Positions 1-6,553 of a DNA stretch of 11,976 nucleotides are shown here, piece after piece. Location: the NCBI GenBank assembly GCA_905235495.1, contig CAJOMK010000079.1, forward strand, positions 1 through 11,976, in the 5' to 3' direction. Made by a program: the position numbers and the translations under genes. The stretch is from an uncultured Methanobrevibacter sp. GTDB lineage: Archaea; Methanobacteriota; Methanobacteria; Methanobacteriales; Methanobacteriaceae. Within the stretch, counting starts at the first letter, position 1; the number at the start of each line of letters is the position of its first letter. The notes beneath the pieces are model-generated. The model was not told the origin of the DNA and did not search any database. It saw nothing but the letters and a program-made list of their open reading frames with translations.

Positions 1-419
1 AATGTGGTTTTATATAAGATACCTTCCCAAATGTGCCAATTTCCAAATCTTGAACTGTTTACAAATACAAAATCGGCATTTGGTGAGGATTTTGCAAATT
101 CATATATCCTTTCATAAAAATCAGGATTAATATAGTCATCAGGGTCACAGAAATGAATATATTCTCCATTAGCCTTTTCCAATCCATAATTTCTTGCTAT
201 TCCACTTCCCTCATTTTTCTTATGATAGGCATGGAAGTTGTCATAATTCAATGCATACCTCTCTATGGTATATCTGGAATCGTCACTGCTGCCGTCATCA
301 ACCATAATGACTTCAATGTCATCTATCATTGTTTGATTCAATATGGAATCCAAACACTCTTCAATATAAGGCTCCACATTGTATATTGGCAGTATGACAG
401 ATATTTTAGGTTCATTCAT
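1..419 (-). CDS. Family 2 glycosyltransferase, N-terminal part (cut by window edge)
   Basis: The 139 visible residues are the GT-A nucleotide-sugar binding half of a family 2 glycosyltransferase, a cytoplasmic enzyme that moves a sugar from a nucleotide donor to a growing glycan. Visible motifs are the first strand VILPIYNVEPYIEECLDSIL (residues 8-27), the canonical VDDGSSDD loop near residue 40, the GSGIARNYGL helix start near 72-81, and a DPDD metal-binding motif near 93-96 in place of the common DSDD. The ATG at 417-419 has a GGGA-containing purine stretch just upstream. The frame stays open to the edge, so the C-terminal acceptor part and any tail are missing. It follows purE by 69 bp on the same strand and may be cotranscribed. 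The sugar and acceptor cannot be told from this fragment. Confidence 0.9.
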   Translation of the reverse strand, partial: MNEPKISVILPIYNVEPYIEECLDSILNQTMIDDIEVIMVDDGSSDDSRYTIERYALNYDNFHAYHKKNEGSGIARNYGLEKANGEYIHFCDPDDYINPDFYERIYEFAKSSPNADFVFVNSSRFGNWHIWEGILYKTT

Positions 420-488
420 TTTATCCCTTTTTATATAGTGTCTTGATTTTTATTAAATTATTATTGATTCAAATTATTTTTTAAACAA

Positions 489-1493
489 TTATAAGTCAGC
501 ATTCTTGTATTTAATCCATTTAAGGTTCTTTTCAATCTTCTCATCAGAGATTGCAAGGATTTCACCTGCAACAATTGCAGCATTTTTTCCATTGTCTATT
601 CCAACGGTTCCAACAGGGACCCCTGGAGGCATATTTGCCATGGTAAGCAATGCATCCTGACCATCCAATTTTTTAGAGCATGGAACTCCAATTACAGGCT
701 TTTCAGTAAGTGCAACAACAGATCCTGCAACAAGTGCAGAGAGACCACTGATTGCAATGAACAATTTTGCATTGTTTCTTTTGCTCATATGACTTTCAAA
801 ATCCTTTGCATGTCTTATTGGAGAAATGTAATCCAATGTATATTCTATCTGCATTCTTTCAAGTAAAATAGCTACGTTTTTAGCTATTTCCATATCGGAG
901 TAGCTTCCTGCAAGAATCATCACATCTGGAGTGTCCTCCAATTCCTCAAACTCCATCTTTTCATATTGCTCATCAGCCAAAAAGTCTTTCTGGAAGCATT
1001 CGCCATCAAGGCTTTCGATAAGTTCCTTCTCTCCAGTTTCCACCTTTTCCTGATATTCAACACGTAAATCGGATATCCTTTGTGCAACCTCATCATCATA
1101 GCTTGCAATGATTTCACCTGCAAGGATTGCAGCGTTGTCACCTCTGTTGATTCCCACTGTTGTCACTGCTGTAGGAAATGGCATCTGTACACATGCATAC
1201 AATGCATCAAGTCCTCCAACTGCACCGTCAACAGGAACTCCAATTACAGGTCTGTGGGTGTATGCAGCTATTGCACCAGGCAAATGTGCTGCAAGTCCTG
1301 CAATTCCTATGAAAACTTCCACACCTAATTTAGTGGCATCAATAACAAGTCTCTTTACCTTGTCATGGGTCCTATGTGCAGAGGCCACTTTCAAGCTGTA
1401 TGGAATTTGAAGTTTTTCCAATATTTTCATTGATTTAAGTGCTATATCCTTATCGGAAGTACTTCCTAGTATAATCATAACTTTTGGAACCAT
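489..1493 (-). CDS. purE: Tandem two-domain PurE (AIR carboxylase / N5-CAIR mutase family)
   Basis: PurE makes 4-carboxy-5-aminoimidazole ribonucleotide (CAIR) in cytosolic purine synthesis. Bacterial PurE has about 160-170 residues; this protein has 334 because the domain is duplicated. Domain 1 (about 5-135) has GSTSD (10-14), SAHRT (38-42, catalytic His40), AGLAAHLPG (65-73) and VGINRGDNAAILAGE. Domain 2 (about 190-320) has GSYSD (196-200), but the SAHRT segment reads SPIRH (224-228), putting Ile226 at the catalytic His position, and the HLPG segment reads LVAG. Domain 2 keeps the family loop MPPGVPVGT (288-296), which is altered to MPFPTAVTT in domain 1. An acidic linker (about 155-188) joins them. 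The ATG at 1491-1493 has AGGAG (1501-1505) seven bases upstream. I recall double PurE as normal in Methanobrevibacter and Methanothermobacter. The gene lies 72 bp after one glycosyltransferase and 69 bp before another, with no strong TATA box of its own. Confidence 0.95.
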   Translation of the reverse strand: MVPKVMIILGSTSDKDIALKSMKILEKLQIPYSLKVASAHRTHDKVKRLVIDATKLGVEVFIGIAGLAAHLPGAIAAYTHRPVIGVPVDGAVGGLDALYACVQMPFPTAVTTVGINRGDNAAILAGEIIASYDDEVAQRISDLRVEYQEKVETGEKELIESLDGECFQKDFLADEQYEKMEFEELEDTPDVMILAGSYSDMEIAKNVAILLERMQIEYTLDYISPIRHAKDFESHMSKRNNAKLFIAISGLSALVAGSVVALTEKPVIGVPCSKKLDGQDALLTMANMPPGVPVGTVGIDNGKNAAIVAGEILAISDEKIEKNLKWIKYKNADL

Positions 1494-1565
1494 TTTAGAT
1501 CTCCTAACTTTTAATTTTTAAATCATTGAAATAATCATAAATCATTATTAATAATCCTATTTTAT

Positions 1566-3374
1566 TCATTCACATTCCCATCTTATATACAAATAGTCAT
1601 TCTCATCCTTAAAGAGTCTGATCTTTCCACTTTCATAATCGATTTCTTTGTCTTCATAATTTACAAAGGACTTGGATTTCAATAGGTATTTCTCTTTCTT
1701 TATTCTGACAAACATTTCATATGTCTTATTTTTTTCTAAGGAATATTTCCATTTCATTTCAAGCGCATTGGTAAATTTATCAGTATTTTCAATAGCTAAT
1801 CTTTTGAAATAAACATCATAGGACTCTTTTCCATATCCGAAACCTAACTTGTAGTTTATTTCATCTATATTTGGAATGACCTTAAATCTCTCTTCATTCA
1901 AATCCATATTCAAGAGAGAATCTACATTGGTATTGACAATTAATAGGTTATTGTAAGATGTTAAATAAATTCTTGCTTCATCTTCTTCAACCAATGAATC
2001 TTCGTTAATCTCTTCAACAAAATTATTTGATCCTAATCTGAATATTTCACGTTTTCCATCATAGACCACTTCTAGGTAAATGTCATAACTGTTTATATTG
2101 ACTAATTTCTCCACATATCTATTCCCTTCCCTTACGTTCAAATCAAATAGATAGCTATTGTCATCCTTTGAACCATATTTACGGGTCAAACCATTGAATC
2201 TAACTCTAGCCTTGTATATTTTCAATGTTGGAAGTATAGATATGTCAATGTAAAAATTACCATTTTTTAATCCTATATCATGGAGTTCTATAAAGTTTTT
2301 ATGAAGTTTCCTTATCTCAAATACTTCATCAGGGATGCCAATTATAGGATTTCTGAAATATCTTAAATTCCAATAGCTTTTGCCATTTTGTACAAAAATG
2401 TCCTTGACATCTTCATAATTCTTCAGCACATCCTCTAAAACATCTATCTTATCATTGATAATCAGATAGGAGTATAGGATATATTTCATGTTGGTGAATT
2501 TATTGTCCACGACATCATCAATATCAAGGAGTATTTTCCTTAAATCCTTCAAATATGCCTCTTTAAATAGGGGATTATCTAAAATTCCCTTTATTGGGTA
2601 TAGGAATCTTTCTAGATACAACTTTATGACTTGATTGTACAGTTCTGGCTCATCCTTGAAGTATTCCTTCAAGACATAGTAGTTATCCAATCTGTCTTCA
2701 GTATTCTTCAAGTTAGTCAAACTTTTTGTGATTGATTCATTGACAGACCTGTGTCTCCAGTAGTAAACGAAATCTTCAATATAGGTGATTTTCTCTGCAT
2801 TTAGGAACGCCTTGAACACCATTGGAGCATCAGCATAAAGTTTGCCGGGAATCATGTAAATGTCATTTTTCTCTACAAACTCTCTTCTATAAATCTTATT
2901 CCAATAGAAAACATCATAGAATATCCCTATATCCTTATGAATATCAACTGTTCTTTCCTTATCCCACATATCCTGTCTGGTACCAAGCTGTGTTTGATAT
3001 GACCCAACATATTTGAATGGCTTTCCACTTACAATGTCTGAATCGGTTTCTTTGGCCTTATTATACAATTTTTCGTAAGCATCTTCAACTACAATGTCAT
3101 CTGAATCCATTATGGTAATATATTCTTTAAGACCATTGTTACCGGCAGTAGCTCCTCCAGTATTCTTTTGATCTATGATTTTGATGTTATCATATTTTTT
3201 GGCATAGCGCTTTAGAATATTTAAGCTGTTGTCCTTACTTTCGTCATTCACACAAATTATCTCAATATCATCAAGTGTCTGATTTACAAGAGATTCCAAG
3301 CACTCTTCAAGAAATTCTTCTGTATTGTAGACCAATACAACTACAGATAATTTGTATTCATATTCAGATGACAT
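1566..3374 (-). CDS. Family 2 glycosyltransferase with long beta-rich C-terminal tail
   Basis: This 602-residue protein starts with a GT-A domain (about 7-220): strand LSVVVLVYNTEEFLEECLESL, the loop VNDESKD (42-48), DSDD (90-93), and the late-domain motifs FYWNKIYRREF (156-166) and YYWRHRSVNESIT (204-216) seen in bacterial wall and capsule glycosyltransferases. Residues 220-345 look helical. From about 370 to the end comes a beta-rich tail with two units, each ending in a Y-D/E-I/M-Y/F strand followed by a basic strand; these resemble the modules of the upstream TagF-like protein. There is no signal peptide or membrane segment. The segment before DSDD reads NNGLKEYITIMDSDD, about four residues shorter than in the two other GT2 domains here. 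The ATG at 3372-3374 has AAAGGAG (AGGAG at 3382-3386) seven bases upstream. Sugar and acceptor are unknown; surface-polymer synthesis is inferred from the neighbours. Confidence 0.9.
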   Translation of the reverse strand: MSSEYEYKLSVVVLVYNTEEFLEECLESLVNQTLDDIEIICVNDESKDNSLNILKRYAKKYDNIKIIDQKNTGGATAGNNGLKEYITIMDSDDIVVEDAYEKLYNKAKETDSDIVSGKPFKYVGSYQTQLGTRQDMWDKERTVDIHKDIGIFYDVFYWNKIYRREFVEKNDIYMIPGKLYADAPMVFKAFLNAEKITYIEDFVYYWRHRSVNESITKSLTNLKNTEDRLDNYYVLKEYFKDEPELYNQVIKLYLERFLYPIKGILDNPLFKEAYLKDLRKILLDIDDVVDNKFTNMKYILYSYLIINDKIDVLEDVLKNYEDVKDIFVQNGKSYWNLRYFRNPIIGIPDEVFEIRKLHKNFIELHDIGLKNGNFYIDISILPTLKIYKARVRFNGLTRKYGSKDDNSYLFDLNVREGNRYVEKLVNINSYDIYLEVVYDGKREIFRLGSNNFVEEINEDSLVEEDEARIYLTSYNNLLIVNTNVDSLLNMDLNEERFKVIPNIDEINYKLGFGYGKESYDVYFKRLAIENTDKFTNALEMKWKYSLEKNKTYEMFVRIKKEKYLLKSKSFVNYEDKEIDYESGKIRLFKDENDYLYIRWECE

Positions 3375-3390
3375 ATTTTTTCTCCTTTCA

Positions 3391-3503
3391 AATTACAATC
3401 AACATTATCAATTAATAATCAACATTAAACAATAAACATTAACAATTAACAATAAACATTAAACAATAAATTAAATAATAAACATTAACAATAAATCAAT
3501 CCT
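3391..3503. repeat. G-free plus-strand tract with irregular AACATTA repeats
   Basis: This stretch fills most of the 136-bp gap between two minus-strand genes. The plus strand has no G over about 113 bases, so a minus-strand transcript here would contain no C. AACATT recurs at 3401, 3421, 3435, 3455 and 3481, usually followed by a variant of AACAATAA; the spacings are 20, 14, 20 and 26, differing by multiples of six. It looks like a slippage-expanded low-complexity tract. On the transcribed strand it is U-rich, so it could be an unstructured spacer or a weak archaeal U-tract terminator between the TagF-like gene and the downstream glycosyltransferase gene. No TATA box is evident in it. Confidence 0.75.
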
Positions 3504-3510
3504 GCTCCTC

Positions 3511-5838
3511 TTATTCATCTTCAAGCTCAAAAACCCTTTTGATTATTTCTTCACTGGAGTGGCCTTTGCAGAGTGAACAGAATTTTTCATAGAACTTGTC
3601 ATATCTTTTCTTATATTCCTTTTCAACCGCATCTATATTTTCAATGCATTCAATCAGGTAATCGTTATCCTTGATTAGAGGCCCTGGCATATCTGTTTCC
3701 ATATTCAGATAGAGTCCTCTGACTTCACTTACATAATGCTCCAAATCAGGTACAAAGAAGAGAATTGGTCTTCTGGAGTGAGCAAAATCAAAGAACACTG
3801 ATGAATAGTCGGTTATCAGGATGTCTGATATTATATATAATTCCTGAATATCATCATAATCGGATAGATCAATAGCGAAATCCTTCATCTTATCATCAAT
3901 ATTGAAATTTTCGGATACCAAATGATGCATCTTCAACAATATGGTATGGGTATCACCAAACTTCTCATATAGTCTTTCCAAATCTATTTCCAGATTGAAA
4001 TAGTGATCCCAAGAGTCATTCTGCTCATCATCTTTCCATGTAGGAGCATATAGAATGATTTTCTTGTCTTTAGGAATATCTAATCTATCCTTAATTTCAC
4101 TTATCACCTTATCATTTTTTCTAAAGAAGATATCATTTATAGGATACCCCATCTCCAAGACTTCCTCATCAAACTTGAATGCTCTCCTAAATATTTCAGT
4201 GGAATATGCATTGGATGAAATAAGATAATCCCAATTCCTTGACTCAGTATAAAAGTTTTCCCTGCCTTCAACTTCAGGTCCTGGAATGGTAATGTCAAAA
4301 CCTAATTTCTTTAAAGGGGTACCATGCCAGGTTTGCAGATAGACACTTCCTTTCCTTTTGTAATGAATTGGGAAAATGATATTGTTTATCCAGTATTTGG
4401 ATTGTGCAAGATATTTATAATAATCTCCAGCCTCATAACGCTTTACGATGATAGGATTTCCAGGAATGATGTCTGAATCTTCTCCAGTGTATGCCCAAAC
4501 AAAGGTATATTTTTTATCCAATCCCATTTTAAGCATGGTTTCATAGATATATTTTGGATTTCCAGCATAAGACTTTCCAAAGAAACTTTCAAAGAAGACC
4601 ATATTTTCATTGATATTTTCTTTTGATGCCTCTTTGTATATTGTTCTTCCTTTAGAGATTACAAATGATTTTTCAAAGGTCTGTTCTGTTGTAATCCATA
4701 GGCCGAAGGAATGTTTTCCTGCTGTGGCATAATAGGAGTATATGCAACCCCCCTTAGGAATATTAATTAAGTATCTTTCTTCATCCTTAAAGAAATTGTT
4801 TAGATTTGTTAAATCAATTAAATCCTCATAGAATACATCTCCATCATATAATCTTAGATATAAATCAATTCTCAAATTCAAAAGATCCAAATCTCCAAAA
4901 TCGAAGTCATCTATGAATCCTTCAAAATCATTTCCTTTAAGTTCTAGGCGGAATTCATTTTCTTCATTGCCAAACCTGTTTTTACCTACGATTGTGGCTT
5001 TGCTTACTTCACCAATGTCTTCATTCAAGGCGGTGTAGCTTCCTTTAATGAACACCTTTTTGTCCACCTCTTCCAATCTGGATATGTCCATATCCAAGTC
5101 TTTCTCTTTCAATCTTAAGGACAATCTTCCATAAATTGTTTGGTATATTGTCAATACCCTTTTATTTTCCTTTAAGGTGAATTTCAGTGTTTTAAGTTTC
5201 GGATTGAATCTGATTCTTTTTTTGGGGCTGGCTGAATCGTTTGCTGCTTTAAAATAGAAATCAAAGATGCCTTTGTCAGCTATTTCCAGCAATTCACTTA
5301 ATGGAACAATCACTTTATCTTTCAATATTTCCTTTTCAAGTCTTTGTCCACTGTGCCTATTTTTTATTTCAACAAGGAAATCCGGGTAATGTGAATTTAT
5401 ATCATCATAGACTTCCAAATCGTTGAGAAATTCCCCATTTAAGATTAAATTGCCATCTTCAACCTTAAAATCAGTAATTGAATAATCATAATCGAATCTG
5501 AATGATAGGTTTTTGTATAATGTTGAGTAAAACAATAAAGGATATCTTTCATCGTTTAAACTTATGTTTTCATCGGACTGGAAAGGAAACTTCAATCTCT
5601 TTTCAGTGGTTTCACCATTAAATTCGTATATTAAAAACAGGTCATATCTTCCATAATCCACAGTTTCCAAAAATTCATCCAAGTCTATTTCAATGTTTTC
5701 AGATTCGATTCTCTTGCAATATTCCTTCTTATTGGTTCTGTTAATGATCTTCAAATAAAATTCAAGATTCACATTTGGGTTATTGACGTGCATATCAAAA
5801 TTCAATAATCCATTTATGCTCAATTTTCCATCTTTCAA
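3511..5838 (-). CDS. CDP-glycerol glycerophosphotransferase (TagB/TagF-like), 3' part of a frameshifted gene
   Basis: The C-terminal half (about 410-775) is a TagB/TagF-type polyol-phosphate transferase. Such enzymes move glycerol phosphate or a similar unit from a CDP donor to a wall or capsule polymer at the inner membrane face. Visible motifs are WHGTPLKKLGFD (504-515), GYPINDIFF (564-572), ILYAPTWKDD (595-604), MHH (637-639) and ITDYSSVFFDFA (675-686). Residues 1-350 hold three beta-rich modules of roughly 110-120 residues with recurring DGxLxxNG and FDxY patterns. No membrane segment is seen. The first codon of this open frame is TTG with no Shine-Dalgarno site nearby, and the coding pattern continues seven codons further upstream (SKIDSLE) into the break. 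It is therefore best read as the 3' part of a larger gene with 5850-6287. The C-terminal half closely resembles that of the product of 9520-11724. Confidence 0.88.
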   Translation of the reverse strand: MKDGKLSINGLLNFDMHVNNPNVNLEFYLKIINRTNKKEYCKRIESENIEIDLDEFLETVDYGRYDLFLIYEFNGETTEKRLKFPFQSDENISLNDERYPLLFYSTLYKNLSFRFDYDYSITDFKVEDGNLILNGEFLNDLEVYDDINSHYPDFLVEIKNRHSGQRLEKEILKDKVIVPLSELLEIADKGIFDFYFKAANDSASPKKRIRFNPKLKTLKFTLKENKRVLTIYQTIYGRLSLRLKEKDLDMDISRLEEVDKKVFIKGSYTALNEDIGEVSKATIVGKNRFGNEENEFRLELKGNDFEGFIDDFDFGDLDLLNLRIDLYLRLYDGDVFYEDLIDLTNLNNFFKDEERYLINIPKGGCIYSYYATAGKHSFGLWITTEQTFEKSFVISKGRTIYKEASKENINENMVFFESFFGKSYAGNPKYIYETMLKMGLDKKYTFVWAYTGEDSDIIPGNPIIVKRYEAGDYYKYLAQSKYWINNIIFPIHYKRKGSVYLQTWHGTPLKKLGFDITIPGPEVEGRENFYTESRNWDYLISSNAYSTEIFRRAFKFDEEVLEMGYPINDIFFRKNDKVISEIKDRLDIPKDKKIILYAPTWKDDEQNDSWDHYFNLEIDLERLYEKFGDTHTILLKMHHLVSENFNIDDKMKDFAIDLSDYDDIQELYIISDILITDYSSVFFDFAHSRRPILFFVPDLEHYVSEVRGLYLNMETDMPGPLIKDNDYLIECIENIDAVEKEYKKRYDKFYEKFCSLCKGHSSEEIIKRVFELEDE

Positions 5839-5849
5839 TTCAAGGGAAT

Positions 5850-6287
5850 CTATTTTTGAATCATATCATAGGAAAATATTCTTTTAAATCTTAAGGATAA
5901 ATTGTTTTTAATTGTAGAATAGCTTGTAATCGCTTTCCTTTTATTTTCAAAAACTGCACTGAATGATTTATTTTTATCGTGGAATTTGACTCTCATTTTA
6001 TTTTCGCTGTCAAATCTAACATAAACATCAAAAACGCTTCTATCAAACTCAAACAAATCTTTTAATGGGATTATTGCACTTTTGTCCTCAATCGGATATT
6101 CTAAAATTGTCTCACTGAGTCTGTGCTTGAGCTCCAATGAGGAATCTTTTAGAGATTGCCTTGTTAGAAGGTTCACTATGATATTATCTCCTTTCTCTGA
6201 TAGATTACAGAATACGCCGTTCATCTCTTTGATTTTTCTTGCAACGGCTCTGTTGAGATAATATCTCATTTTTCTTGAATTAGTCAT
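5850..6287 (-). CDS. N-terminal beta-module of the TagF-like protein, 5' part of a frameshifted gene
   Basis: This 145-residue frame has no catalytic motif. After a basic start (MTNSRKMRYYLNRAVARKIK) comes one beta-rich module with the same landmarks as modules in the downstream frame: IIPLKDLFEFDRSVFDVYVR, then a K/R-rich strand, then ITSYSTIKNNLSLRFK. The downstream protein has the equivalent VIVPLSELLEIADKGIFDFY and TIYQTIYGRLSLRLK. It stops at a TAG eight codons past LSLRFKR, having lost frame at a 5-bp tandem duplication. I chose the ATG at 6285-6287, which has GGGG six bases upstream, over a TTG four codons earlier. If translated as it stands it would be a free module of unknown role. 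As part of the larger gene it is the first of four modules. I do not recognise the module family by name. Confidence 0.7.
   Translation of the reverse strand: MTNSRKMRYYLNRAVARKIKEMNGVFCNLSEKGDNIIVNLLTRQSLKDSSLELKHRLSETILEYPIEDKSAIIPLKDLFEFDRSVFDVYVRFDSENKMRVKFHDKNKSFSAVFENKRKAITSYSTIKNNLSLRFKRIFSYDMIQK
5861..5870. repeat. 5-bp tandem duplication (TCATA x2) at the frameshift
   Basis: The plus strand reads TCATATCATA; the coding strand reads TATGATATGA. Five bases is not a multiple of three, and deleting one copy joins the 5' and 3' frames of the TagF-like gene exactly. The duplication falls at the boundary between the first and second beta modules. A two-copy repeat can arise by replication slippage or be lost again the same way. 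Confidence 0.9.
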
Positions 6288-6376
6288 ATTATGCCCCAAA
6301 TTATAAAATTTGATTGAATTTGTTTAAATAAAACTTTTTAGTTATTTTCTTAAATCGTCCAAAAAGTACTTTAATT

Positions 6377-6430
6377 TTTATAAAGTATTAATATGTTATT
6401 AGATATGTATATTATATAATATAAATATTT
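6377..6430 (-). promoter_or_regulatory. Candidate archaeal promoter(s) for the TagF-like gene
   Basis: Read on the minus strand, ACAAATA followed by TTTATATT (6418-6425) fits a BRE plus TATA box and would start transcription near 6395, giving a leader of about 105-110 bases. A second match, TTTATAAA (6377-6384), lies closer to the gene and would give a leader of about 65-70 bases. Both sit in the 266-bp gap upstream of the ATG at 6285-6287. The surroundings are very AT-rich, so chance matches are likely and the choice between the two is uncertain. Confidence 0.45.
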
Positions 6431-6491
6431 GTTGAAAAGCCATTTTTAGGCCATTAGTTTAGTATAGATAGCAATTATAAATTATTTTTTT

Positions 6492-6549
6492 AAAAAAAGC
6501 AGTTTATAGTTAAATTAAGTCTTGAATTTGTATTTTATTCAAATCCAAG
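6492..6549 (-). terminator. Hairpin and U-tract after the ATP-grasp gene
   Basis: Four bases past the stop codon of the ATP-grasp/HAD gene, the minus-strand transcript can form a 10-bp stem: CTTGGATTTG (6540-6549) pairs with CAAATTCAAG (6521-6530) around a 9-base loop, with one G-U wobble. On the opposite strand the wobble becomes a C-A mismatch, so the stem suits the minus-strand RNA. About 22 bases further on, a run of seven U (6492-6498) follows CTGC. The run is not directly attached to the stem, so this is either an archaeal U-tract terminator with a protective 3' hairpin or just the U-tract. Confidence 0.5.
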
Positions 6550-6553
6550 ATAA

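Larger units (their letters stand above)
3511..6287 (-). pseudogene. Reconstructed full-length TagF-like gene interrupted by a frameshift
   Basis: The frames 5850-6287 and 3511-5838 together look like one gene. Removing one TCATA copy of the tandem pair at 5861-5870 gives an uninterrupted frame of 923 residues from the ATG at 6285-6287. The joined region then reads FSYDSKIDSLELKDGKLSIN, whose second half matches the next module boundary in the same protein (YSITDFKVEDGNLILNG). Adding one base to the short A-run just before the TAG stop would also restore the frame, giving 925 residues. The rebuilt protein would have four tandem beta modules followed by the polyol-phosphate transferase domain. 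It could be a true mutation, a reversible length-variable switch, programmed -1 slippage at the A-run, or a sequencing error. Confidence 0.72.

Noticed and set aside
428..437. TATATAAAAA on the minus strand before the partial glycosyltransferase gene, as a TATA box
   Set aside because: It lies only about 9 bases from the start codon, so transcription would begin inside the gene.
153..446. Plus-strand reading frame across the partial glycosyltransferase gene
   Set aside because: It lies opposite a clear GT2 coding frame with family motifs, and its own translation is low-complexity with no recognisable motif.
1080..1410. Two plus-strand frames opposite purE
   Set aside because: They are antisense to highly conserved purE sequence, and their composition follows from the purE codons.
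3391..3503. CRISPR-like array
   Set aside because: The repeats are short, irregular and merge into each other, with no unique spacers of constant length.
6300..6553. Possible small RNA or riboswitch in the gap upstream of the TagF-like gene
   Set aside because: Apart from the hairpin and U-tract near 6492-6549 and the TATA matches, I see no conserved structure or GC-rich segment that would support an RNA gene.
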